From contig CAMCER010000057.1 of NCBI GenBank assembly GCA_945873875.1, positions 1 to 5,725 of the forward strand: a stretch of 5,725 nt of DNA. Direction: 5' to 3'. Both the position numbers and the translations under genes were made by a program. Below are positions 1-5,624 of this stretch, in pieces (position 1 is the first letter of the stretch; each line of letters starts with the position of its first letter). This DNA comes from an uncultured Clostridia bacterium. GTDB taxonomy: Bacteria > Bacillota_A > Clostridia > Peptostreptococcales > Anaerovoracaceae. The notes beneath the pieces were generated by a model that ran no database searches, was not told where the DNA came from, and saw nothing but the letters and a program-made list of their open reading frames with translations.

Positions 1-382
1 TCAGCTGCCCATAGGTAAGCCGGAGGCTTCTTCCGTCAGCTGCCAGAAACTTGACAGAGTCGTTTTCGGTAAGTCCTGAAGTGTCGATACCTGCATCTTC
101 CAGAATGCCCAGCACAGTGGGGCCCTTGGCGGACTGTTCGTTGTCTTCAACAAGGGTTTTATAATTTGCGAGAGTATTATATCCTGAGTATTTATAAGGC
201 TTTCTCCCTTCTGCCTGCCAGAGGTCCTGAAGATCTGTAAAAGAGTATTCTTTCAGCAGATGATCCGCATCAGCAATTCCGTCATACACGTAAAGAGGCC
301 CCTCTGCAGCAAAGATGCTGCAGGGGGTGCTTGCGATCATTATTATTAAACTGAGAATAAGAATAATCGGTTTTCTCTTCAT
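1..382 (-). CDS. Secreted SUOX-fold (molybdopterin-binding-like) protein, N-terminal part
   Basis: The first 127 codons of a gene that runs off the left edge. The ATG at 382 opens a signal peptide: MKRKP, a hydrophobic core at about residues 6-20, and a likely cleavage after IFA near residue 26, so the product should be exported. The mature part carries a segment with GPTVLGILEDAGID and a following DG-containing strand. It aligns by eye with GPKLITVLNAAGVETG and the following strand of the 653-aa protein encoded just upstream, so both share the SUOX-like fold. No cysteine is seen in the mature part that is visible, so the Mo-ligating cysteine of true sulfite oxidases is not present so far. 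The start lies 25 bases after the stop of the 653-aa gene and has no good Shine-Dalgarno sequence, so it may depend on translational coupling. Its ligand and function are unknown. The exported status is fairly sure; the fold is inferred from similarity to the neighbours. Confidence 0.75.
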   Translation of the reverse strand, partial: MKRKPIILILSLIIMIASTPCSIFAAEGPLYVYDGIADADHLLKEYSFTDLQDLWQAEGRKPYKYSGYNTLANYKTLVEDNEQSAKGPTVLGILEDAGIDTSGLTENDSVKFLAADGRSLRLTYGQL

Positions 383-407
383 GGTGACAATATATCACAT
401 CTGGTGA

Positions 408-2369
408 TTATTTTACAGTTACTTTCTTTCCAGCGTTTGCCTTGGTGAAGAACTTCTTATACTTGGTAACGTAAGTCTTGTTAGCTGCCTTTGTTCCTAC
501 CTTGACAACGACATATTTGACTTTGGAGCCTGAGAGTGACTTCTTGACTGTAGTCTTCTTCAGCTTCTTGGTCTTGAGAACGACCTTAGTAGCCTTGCTG
601 CCCTTGAGAGCGTAAGCCTTGAGTGTAGCCACGTTGGCACCGATGTTCACTGTTCTTACCTTGGTCGGTGTGAAAGCTTTAGCTGCTACGACATTTACGT
701 TATAGATCTTTCCGTCCTTGAGCTTAACTGTATTTGGTACAGTTACTGTCTTAGCATTCTTGGATTTTGTGAAAGTAACGGTTCCCTTTGCTTTAGCTGT
801 GGCAACCTTCGTAACTTTGTAGCTCTGGCTGTTCACTTTGTATGTAGCGTTCTTCTTTACTTCTGCAACCTTATATGTGAATGTCTTCACGTTGCTGTTC
901 TTCTTTCCGTATGCGAACTGTACTACCTTGATAGTGAAAGTTCCTTCTGTTGCGGGAGCTTTGATAGTAGCGTTCTTCAGGCCGCCGTCCGGTTCATCGC
1001 TCATTTCCTTTGTGCGGTAATTATACAGAGCAGAAGTATATTCATCCGGAACGCTTCCGTCCAGTGTGTAGTAAATGTCTGTTGAAAGCAGGGATGGGGA
1101 ATTCAGTTTGATCTCTGTTCCCGGCTTGATTATGCTTCCGCTTGCGATGTTTGCAGTTACATCCATGCCGAGTTTTTCAGCAGTTTCATCAAGAACTTCA
1201 ATGGTTCCGCCTGTAGTCATGTTTTTGATGGAAACTGAATTGCTTCTTTCATTCGGGTATACCTGACCGAATACGAGACGTCCGTCGGAGTTGTCCATGC
1301 TGCAGAGGATAGTAGGTATCCTTACTGCATCAGCCAGCTGAGCTTCAGTCGCAACATTACCTTCAACCAGATCTGCTGAATTTGGGAAGTAGTATCTCTT
1401 ATCTCTCAGCAGCTGCTTTACGGTAAAGGTTCCCTGGTAAGTAGTTCCATCAGACGGGGTCAGACGGATCAGCTGATCATCTTCAAGCTCACCGGTTTCA
1501 ACTCCTGCTGCGTTCAGGACTGTTATGAGCTTCGGCCCTACAGCTTCGCCATATGATTTATATGTGAAGGAGTGGTTCCTGCCGGACCATGCAGCGATGG
1601 TTTCTGTCGGCAGAGCATTGAACTCATCGATACTGAATGCAGTTGTTTTATCGCCCTGGATAACGGTAACCAGGTCTTCCACTACCTGGACGTTTACTAC
1701 TTCCTGTACTTCAGGATCTAAAACGGAAGATACGATAACCGTGGTACTGCCGTTGGCAACGCCATTGACGTCGAACTTCCAGTATCCGTTCTTGTTCTTC
1801 TTATTCTGATCAACCACTGCAGCAATGCTCTCATCGCTGCTTACGCAAACGACTTTGTCATCCATTCCTTCAGGAACTACAGCTTTAGCAGTGATAAGTC
1901 CGCCTTTTGCCGCACCTACTGCCGTTGTGATCGGGCCGCCTGATTCAAAATCGATATAAACACCATCAGGCGCAGTAACGGTAACAGGGATAACAGCCGT
2001 ATTTTCAGGGTTGTCAACTGCTGTTACTGTTACAGTAGTGGTGCCTGCTTTATGACCAATGACATCGAATTTCCAATAACCATTTTTATCTGTTTTATTC
2101 TGGTCAATTATAGTTGCGATCTCTTCGTCAGCACTTACGCAGGTGACTTTATCGGTTTCAAGTGCTTCTCCTGTTGCTTTTGCGGCGATGTAACCACCCT
2201 TCTCAGCACCGACCTGAGTGGTCACCGGCTTATCCGGTGTGCCGCTGCTTGATGCATATTCAAGACCGGTGGATGTTGCCGCTGAAACCATAGCCGGCAT
2301 GAATGCCAGAGCTACCAGCAGAGACAGGACCAACGCCACTACTCTGTTTTTTTTGGTTTTTACGTTCAT
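408..2369 (-). CDS. Large secreted protein: two Ig-like repeats, SUOX-like domain, chitobiase-C-like domain, Lys-rich tail
   Basis: 653 aa, ATG at 2369 with AAGGAGG (2376-2382) six bases upstream. Layout: signal peptide at residues 1-30 (KTKKNR, hydrophobic core, VSA cleavage); two duplicated Ig-like (BIG2-type) domains at about 35-133 and 134-232, both with NGYWKFDV and a CVS(A/S)DE motif; a SUOX-like domain at about 233-394, including GPKLITVLNAAG and the late FGQ...NERS motif; a chitobiase/hexosaminidase C-terminal-like domain at about 410-501 (IYYTLDGSVP); and a lysine-rich LRR_5-like module at about 509-653 of a kind common on Clostridia surface proteins. The SUOX-like domain has a single cysteine (residue 356, ILCSMD), too late to be the usual Mo ligand, so catalysis is unlikely. 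It lies 49 bases after the 473-aa gene and 25 before the next SUOX-like gene, so these probably form one transcript. Likely a wall-associated binding protein; ligand unknown. Confidence 0.85.
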   Translation of the reverse strand: MNVKTKKNRVVALVLSLLVALAFMPAMVSAATSTGLEYASSSGTPDKPVTTQVGAEKGGYIAAKATGEALETDKVTCVSADEEIATIIDQNKTDKNGYWKFDVIGHKAGTTTVTVTAVDNPENTAVIPVTVTAPDGVYIDFESGGPITTAVGAAKGGLITAKAVVPEGMDDKVVCVSSDESIAAVVDQNKKNKNGYWKFDVNGVANGSTTVIVSSVLDPEVQEVVNVQVVEDLVTVIQGDKTTAFSIDEFNALPTETIAAWSGRNHSFTYKSYGEAVGPKLITVLNAAGVETGELEDDQLIRLTPSDGTTYQGTFTVKQLLRDKRYYFPNSADLVEGNVATEAQLADAVRIPTILCSMDNSDGRLVFGQVYPNERSNSVSIKNMTTGGTIEVLDETAEKLGMDVTANIASGSIIKPGTEIKLNSPSLLSTDIYYTLDGSVPDEYTSALYNYRTKEMSDEPDGGLKNATIKAPATEGTFTIKVVQFAYGKKNSNVKTFTYKVAEVKKNATYKVNSQSYKVTKVATAKAKGTVTFTKSKNAKTVTVPNTVKLKDGKIYNVNVVAAKAFTPTKVRTVNIGANVATLKAYALKGSKATKVVLKTKKLKKTTVKKSLSGSKVKYVVVKVGTKAANKTYVTKYKKFFTKANAGKKVTVK

Positions 2370-2418
2370 AAATAACCTCCTTGATCAATTGTGATTGATA
2401 CCTTCATAGGGATAACTG

Positions 2419-3840
2419 TTATAATTTCTTATATTTGATCGCGGACCACTTACTGTAGTAAGTTTTGCCGTTGACCTTCTTATATGTGCGGATCTTGAAG
2501 AAATACTTCTTGCCCTTCTTCAGTTTTTTCTTGGTGAATGTAACGGTCTTAGCGCTTTTGACAGTTTTGATGAGCTTATATGTGCCGTATTTCTTCGTGG
2601 CCATTTTAAGTATGTATCCGTTGATGCCTGTCCTCTTGGCCCATCTTATTTTGATGGAACGTTTAGTGGGCTTGGTCAGCTTCGTGATCTTAGTTGCCGG
2701 CGGGTTCTTGACGACAGGAGTCGGAGCCGGCGCCCTGGTGATCTTGATCGAATATAAATCATTCATTCTTACTTTAGACTCTGCAGTTCCCGGGCCGAAG
2801 AGACAGAATTCGCTGTTGCTGGTAAGAGCGGTGTCTTCTGCGCCTTCCTGGTGCAGTGTGCCTTCATAGGCGATGAAATATTTGCTGGCCGTGCTGGTCA
2901 GTTTAGTTGCTTTCCCGTTCGCATCCAGCGCATAAAGGGTATCGCCTGAGTTTATCTTTATGGATCTTGCGGCGAGTATATCCGAGAGCCTCGTACCTCT
3001 CACATTTGCGGTTATCTGTCCGCCTGAAGCGGTAGTGTACGCGAAGACCGCGTCATACTGCCCTGCGTAGACCACGTCGCTGAGAGTATAATCTTTTTCG
3101 GAAGTGCCGTCGATAACGGTAAGTACGACTTCCGGCTTTGCTGTTGCGGTGGTAACGGAATCTATCTGCAGCGCCTTGATATTATCTTTCCACTGATGCG
3201 CCGTAGTCTCAGTTGCGGTTTCCTGACCGACACGGAGTGAGAAAACACCGTCTGCTGCTTTCAGGAGTGGAGTTACCGGTGTTCCATCATCGTCCAGCGA
3301 GGAGAAAAAATATTTCGTTTTCTCCAGTGAGTGGCTGCTGGTGCGCACTGCTTTTCCTTCCTGATCTACGGAAGTAAGCTGTGTTTTATCGTTTATTCCA
3401 CCGTTGGTTATGCCCAGATTGGTAGCCAGATTCTTGATGTTGATACCTGCGATGCCCAAATCAAAAGTCAGATTCACTTTATCGCTTGTGGTGGAGAAAT
3501 TCTGATTTGATTTCCATAAAGAAAGGGCTCCTTCACCGAACACGGCTTTTGCCGAGGCGTTGTCTTTTACAGACTCTACCTGTTCTTTAGTCAGCATCTT
3601 CCATCTGCCCTGCATGCCGTCAGCGTTTTTAGCAGCTGAACCGAAAAGAAGGAAAGCTGTCTGTTCACTTTCAGCTACTTTGGTAAAACCTGTGCCGTTG
3701 GCTGCAGCCTGATCGTCAAATGAATCAGCATGTGCAAAAGATACTCCTGTAAGCGCTACGCAAAGTGCGATGAAACAGGCAGTAATTTTTGAAGCTATGC
3801 TTTTGAATGCAGTTGTATTGTCAGCAAATAAAATACGCAT
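2419..3840 (-). CDS. Secreted protein with one or two SUOX-like domains and C-terminal Fn3-like domain
   Basis: The preferred start is the ATG at 3840 (473 aa), because AAAGGAG lies nine bases upstream (3850-3856). It begins MRILFADN and has a hydrophobic core ITACFIALCVALTGVSF followed by AHA-D, a classic signal peptidase I site near residue 39. An in-frame ATG at 3882 would add 14 residues but has no ribosome binding site. Residues about 236-371 resemble the SUOX-like domains of the neighbouring proteins (GTRLSDILAARSI, then SEFCLFGPG and the closing strand LYSIKITRA). Residues about 40-235 end similarly (FSLRVGQE...IKALQI) and may be a second, diverged copy. Residues about 382-473 form a lysine-rich fibronectin type III-like module (SIKIRWAK, NGYILKMA, YFFKIRTY, YYSKWSAI). 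No cysteine sits at the usual Mo-ligand place. It is the first gene after the structured leader, so it is the direct target of any control exerted there. Precise function unknown. Confidence 0.85.
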   Translation of the reverse strand: MRILFADNTTAFKSIASKITACFIALCVALTGVSFAHADSFDDQAAANGTGFTKVAESEQTAFLLFGSAAKNADGMQGRWKMLTKEQVESVKDNASAKAVFGEGALSLWKSNQNFSTTSDKVNLTFDLGIAGINIKNLATNLGITNGGINDKTQLTSVDQEGKAVRTSSHSLEKTKYFFSSLDDDGTPVTPLLKAADGVFSLRVGQETATETTAHQWKDNIKALQIDSVTTATAKPEVVLTVIDGTSEKDYTLSDVVYAGQYDAVFAYTTASGGQITANVRGTRLSDILAARSIKINSGDTLYALDANGKATKLTSTASKYFIAYEGTLHQEGAEDTALTSNSEFCLFGPGTAESKVRMNDLYSIKITRAPAPTPVVKNPPATKITKLTKPTKRSIKIRWAKRTGINGYILKMATKKYGTYKLIKTVKSAKTVTFTKKKLKKGKKYFFKIRTYKKVNGKTYYSKWSAIKYKKL

Positions 3841-3878
3841 TTCTTGCAACTCCTTTCGAAAAGCAGTCCGAAATGCGT
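3835..3878 (-). promoter_or_regulatory. Hairpin that can mask the start codon and Shine-Dalgarno of the 473-aa gene
   Basis: On the transcribed strand ACGCATTTC (3878-3870) is perfectly complementary to GAAATGCGT (3843-3835). The second arm contains the ATG start codon, and the 26-base loop holds the AAAGGAG ribosome binding site (3850-3856). Inside the loop CTTT-TCG-AAAG can form a second small stem that covers part of the ribosome binding site. This is the geometry of a translational off-switch. The pairing is seen directly; the regulatory role is inferred, supported by its place right after two structured leader elements. Part of the 5' arm and loop would be coding if the ATG at 3882 were used, but that start lacks a ribosome binding site. 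Confidence 0.5.
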
Positions 3879-3890
3879 TCATTTACAGTA

Positions 3891-3989
3891 TCTCAAGACC
3901 ACTTTTCAAACACGGAAGGCCTGACCGTTTCCAGCCAAACCCGGCGGCATCAGCCCATAGTTTCCCGTAGGGCCTTCTGCTCGTCGTCT
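3891..3989 (-). promoter_or_regulatory. Structured leader RNA element, copy nearest the gene (unrecognised, riboswitch-like)
   Basis: Second in transcription order of two tandem elements in the 5' leader of the 473-aa gene. It aligns without gaps to the other copy at a fixed offset of 111 bases, with about 21 differences in 97 positions. Possible helices in the RNA are: an outer AGAC/GTCT closing pair (3986-3989 with 3896-3899), GAAGG/CCTTC (3973-3977 with 3915-3919), a competing hairpin GGCCC/GGGCU (3970-3974 with 3952-3956), and a short stem (3934-3937 with 3922-3925) capped by the invariant loop UGGAAACG. The near-invariant 3' tail reads AAAGUGGUCUUGAG. It does not match the core motifs that I remember of cobalamin, glycine, c-di-GMP, TPP, SAM, lysine, FMN or fluoride riboswitches. 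Ligand unknown. Confidence 0.6.
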
Positions 3990-4001
3990 GTTCAATAAAA
4001 A

Positions 4002-4100
4002 TCTTAAGACCACTTTACAAACACGGAAGGCATCAGCGTTTCCAGTGATACCCGTTGGCCTCGGTCCGTAGCTGCCCTTAGGACCTTCGGCTCGCTGTCT
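4002..4100 (-). promoter_or_regulatory. Structured leader RNA element, copy nearest the promoter (unrecognised, riboswitch-like)
   Basis: First in transcription order, starting about eight bases after the predicted transcription start. It has the same architecture as the copy at 3891-3989: AGAC/GTCT closing pair (4097-4100 with 4007-4010), GAAGG/CCTTC (4084-4088 with 4026-4030), hairpin GGUCC/GGACC (4081-4085 with 4063-4067) and an AUCA/UGAU stem (4046-4049 with 4032-4035) capped by UGGAAACG. Where the copies differ inside helices, the changes tend to keep pairing: G-C in one copy is U-A in the other at 4083/4065 versus 3972/3954, and a C-G pair is flipped at 4034/4047 versus 3923/3936. That supports a selected RNA fold rather than a plain DNA repeat. 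GAAGG and GGUCC share bases, so the two helices are mutually exclusive, which would allow switching. Confidence 0.6.
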
Positions 4101-4107
4101 ATTTGTA

Positions 4108-4143
4108 CAATTTAATGATAAATGAGGGGGCTTTCAAAGTCAA
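4108..4143 (-). promoter_or_regulatory. Sigma-70-type promoter driving the leader and the secreted-protein genes
   Basis: On the minus strand TTGACT (4143-4138) and TATCAT (4120-4115) are separated by exactly 17 bases. Each hexamer matches the housekeeping sigma consensus at five of six positions. A start around 4108 would give a leader of about 270 nt that begins just before the first structured element and ends at the ATG at 3840. The position after a terminator-like hairpin and before a structured leader agrees with a real promoter. Start site inferred, not seen. Confidence 0.65.
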
Positions 4144-4144
4144 G

Positions 4145-4166
4145 AAAATTCGTTGTCTGAACAACG
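4145..4166 (-). terminator. Weak terminator-like hairpin after the lipoprotein gene
   Basis: CGTTGT-TCAG-ACAACG (4166-4151) is a perfect 6-bp stem with a four-base loop, followed on the minus strand by AATTTT. It lies 21 bases after the stop of the lipoprotein gene and directly before the -35 box at 4138-4143. The stem is short and the T-run interrupted, so it may end the upstream operon only partly, with read-through into the leader. Confidence 0.4.
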
Positions 4167-4187
4167 CTCTGAGTATTGAAACAACAA

Positions 4188-4682
4188 CTATTTCACTATG
4201 GTTATCTGGCTCACCTGACGTACCCAGTAGGCAGAGTCTGATTTTTCGATTATTATACGGCAAGGCTGGTCTTCTGCGCTTAAAGGTTCTTTATCCATCC
4301 CGATGGAGAGCATGACAGGATGATCTTTCAGATAGTCGCCTAGAATCTTTATGTCGTAATCGTCTTTTGCTTTAATTATGATTTTTTTGAGATCTTCCTG
4401 TTTTATGCCGTAGGGCTCAAGGACAGTATCGAGCCAGGGTCCCGTGGCGCGGACTTCCCCGATCTTGTCGCTGGTGCTTTCAGTGGTGACTGTCTCGCAC
4501 TCCATCTTTTTAAGATCTGCGATGGTCAGTCTGACCGGTTTGTCAGAGACTCCTTTTATGGTTATTACTTTGTCCTTATAGCTGCTTATGTCTATGTCAT
4601 CCGGCTCTCCGCAGGCAGTGAGTCCTGCCAGGAGGCCGATGCATAAAAGCAGGACAGTTATTACAGTGAGATATCTTTTCAT
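4188..4682 (-). CDS. SUOX-fold (oxidoreductase molybdopterin-binding-like) lipoprotein
   Basis: 164 aa, ATG at 4682, with AGAGGA about eight bases upstream and a TAG stop. The lipobox LTAC puts the lipidated cysteine at residue 24, so the mature protein should be tethered to the outer face of the membrane. Residues about 38-163 are a compact SUOX-like domain: ITIKG strand, VRLTIADLKKM, then GPWLDTVLEPYGI (81-93), IIIKAKDDYD, VMLSIGMDKEPLS, PCRIIIEKSDSAYWVRQVSQITIV. This matches the general pattern of small molybdopterin-binding-domain proteins. In sulfite oxidase and MsrP a cysteine ligates Mo at the end of the strand before the G-x-x-L motif. Here that place reads TTESTS, and Cys61 comes several residues too early, so catalysis is doubtful. 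It starts 14 bases after the DUF2149 gene, suggesting that it is the extracytoplasmic partner of the ExbB/DUF2149 pair. Ligand unknown. Confidence 0.85.
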   Translation of the reverse strand: MKRYLTVITVLLLCIGLLAGLTACGEPDDIDISSYKDKVITIKGVSDKPVRLTIADLKKMECETVTTESTSDKIGEVRATGPWLDTVLEPYGIKQEDLKKIIIKAKDDYDIKILGDYLKDHPVMLSIGMDKEPLSAEDQPCRIIIEKSDSAYWVRQVSQITIVK

Positions 4683-4696
4683 TATTCCGTCCTCTG

Positions 4697-4990
4697 TTAT
4701 TCGTCTTCGATGACGTAGAGTTTTCCCGTCTCCGGGTCTTTATATATCTTGCCCATTTCCTGCAGGTCGTCCTTGGTCTTCTGGGTCTGGCCGGCCTTTT
4801 CGTTTATGCTGTCGACTTTATATGGGGTCTTGGTCAGATCCACATTATGGGCAGCGATGAGAGCGATGATAAGTCCGCATGCGAAAACCAGCATGACGTC
4901 CACCAGGTTCGCCAGGCTCTCCATAGGGCTTACGCTGTCAGTTTTTCTCCGGTCTACTCTGAGACGGTTTTTGCCTTTACTTATCCGCAT
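4697..4990 (-). CDS. DUF2149 family small membrane protein (ExbD-like)
   Basis: 97 aa, ATG at 4990, with AGAGGAAG about seven bases upstream; the start overlaps the end of the ExbB-like gene by 14 bases, implying translational coupling. A basic cytoplasmic N-terminus (residues 1-16, rich in K/R) leads to SPMESLANLVDVMLVFACGL and one membrane helix at about 27-47, followed by a hydrophilic extracytoplasmic tail of about 50 residues ending in VIEDE. The N-P/S-M...NL-x-D-V-M-L-V-F pattern is the hallmark I associate with DUF2149. Asp31 at the start of the helix sits where ExbD and TolR carry the proton-relay aspartate, and MotB has an equivalent residue. The expected role is the ion-coupling partner of the channel protein encoded before it. 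It lacks the large periplasmic domain of ExbD, so what it moves or contacts outside is unclear; the adjacent lipoprotein is a candidate. Confidence 0.85.
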   Translation of the reverse strand: MRISKGKNRLRVDRRKTDSVSPMESLANLVDVMLVFACGLIIALIAAHNVDLTKTPYKVDSINEKAGQTQKTKDDLQEMGKIYKDPETGKLYVIEDE

Positions 4991-5624
4991 ATTTTCTTCC
5001 TCTCAGATCCTGGACATCAAGGATGCACTCCATGATGGTCTCCAGACCTACCATGTATTTCTCATACCAGCGGTTCTTGATAGCAGTTATAACGAAGGCT
5101 ATGGCACCGCTGATGAGTCCTGCTACTGTGGTATCGAATGCGATGAGCAGAGACTCGGACAAAGTCTTGGTGTCTCCCTGGCCGAGAGCGATGAGCCCCG
5201 GACCCAGAGGGATCAGTGTGCCAAGGAGTCCGAACATAGGAGCGATCTTGGCGATGACTTCTGAGAATTTGGTCCTGCGGTCATAGTGTTCCTGTTCGTC
5301 GTACAGGAGCTGTCTGGCAAGGGCTTCTCTGCTGTTTTCGGGAAGTTCCTCGCGAGTGATCAGCTCACCCAGAGCCTTCTTCTGGCGCTTGAGAAGAGGG
5401 CATCTTTTGAAATAGATCTGAAGCTGTGAAGCGTTCATACCCTGGATCTCATCTATGACTTTGGGGATGCTCGCCTTAAGGTGCCTTCTGTCGGTGAAGA
5501 CCTCAACGATGATTTCGCCGATGAGAAAGACCGTTATCGCGATGAGCAGAAGCAGTATTATGATGGTCGGTATCTGCAGTGCTTCAGTTACTGCTCTGAG
5601 AATATTTTTTATGACATCACCCAT
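4977..5624 (-). CDS. MotA/TolQ/ExbB proton-channel family protein
   Basis: 215 aa, ATG at 5624. Its ribosome binding site AAGGAGG lies inside the last codons of the preceding gene, whose TAA touches this ATG. Three membrane helices are visible: about 17-40 (IPTIIILLLLIAITVFLIG), 127-147 and 158-182, with a cytoplasmic domain between the first two. The family signature is clear: KIAPMFGLLGTLIPLGPGL (126-144) and AFDTTVAGLISGAIAF (162-177), corresponding to the GLLGTV and TA/TVAGL pore helices of ExbB/TolQ. Residues T136 and T165-T166 line the expected ion path. The length is usual for the family. In complexes of this family a pentamer of this protein surrounds a dimer of the ExbD-like partner and uses proton or sodium flow to drive conformational work. 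The neighbour encoding DUF2149 fits that partner role. No flagellar or TonB genes are visible in this window. Confidence 0.9.
   Translation of the reverse strand: MGDVIKNILRAVTEALQIPTIIILLLLIAITVFLIGEIIVEVFTDRRHLKASIPKVIDEIQGMNASQLQIYFKRCPLLKRQKKALGELITREELPENSREALARQLLYDEQEHYDRRTKFSEVIAKIAPMFGLLGTLIPLGPGLIALGQGDTKTLSESLLIAFDTTVAGLISGAIAFVITAIKNRWYEKYMVGLETIMECILDVQDLRGRKYADK

Larger units (their letters stand above)
3891..4100 (-). repeat. Two-copy tandem repeat, period 111 bases
   Basis: Positions 3891-3989 and 4002-4100 are direct repeats at a constant offset of 111 with no insertions or deletions. Identity is roughly 78 percent by manual alignment. The best conserved blocks on the plus strand are AAGACCACTTT, CAAACACGGAAGG, GTTTCCAG and CCTTC. 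The spacer between copies (3990-4001) is A/T-rich and not conserved. The same stretch is annotated separately as leader RNA elements. Confidence 0.85.

Noticed and set aside
394..408. Inverted repeat ATCAC-ATCTG-GTGAT between the 653-aa gene and the partial gene
   Set aside because: Only five pairs, no T-run after it; chance occurrence is likely.
2384..2399. Inverted repeat ATCAAT-TGTG-ATTGAT before the 653-aa gene
   Set aside because: A 6-bp A/T-rich stem next to the ribosome binding site is too weak to call an operator or terminator without comparative support.
2465..2869. 134-codon plus-strand open frame opposite the 473-aa gene
   Set aside because: It lies wholly antisense to a gene with signal peptide and recognisable domains; its hydrophobic composition is what the complement of lysine-rich codons produces. 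The other plus-strand frames are rejected on the same ground.
3841..3882. In-frame upstream ATG at 3882 giving a 487-aa version of the Fn3-tailed protein
   Set aside because: No ribosome binding site precedes it, and it would put 14 charged residues before an already complete signal peptide; the ATG at 3840 has AAAGGAG at nine bases.
3891..4100. Known riboswitch (cobalamin, glycine, c-di-GMP-I, Moco, lysine)
   Set aside because: Short likenesses exist (GCCGAAGG as in glycine/lysine, CTGGAAA as in Moco), but the B12 box, the glycine core, the GEMM GACGCAAAG motif and the lysine core are not found in both copies. This is judged from memory and needs an Rfam search.
3891..4100. CRISPR array
   Set aside because: Only two copies, about 99 nt each with a 12-nt spacer and many internal mismatches; no short identical repeats.
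4977..5624. Flagellar MotA
   Set aside because: It has three membrane helices and ExbB-type motifs, and its partner gene encodes a DUF2149 protein with no OmpA-like peptidoglycan-binding domain as MotB has.
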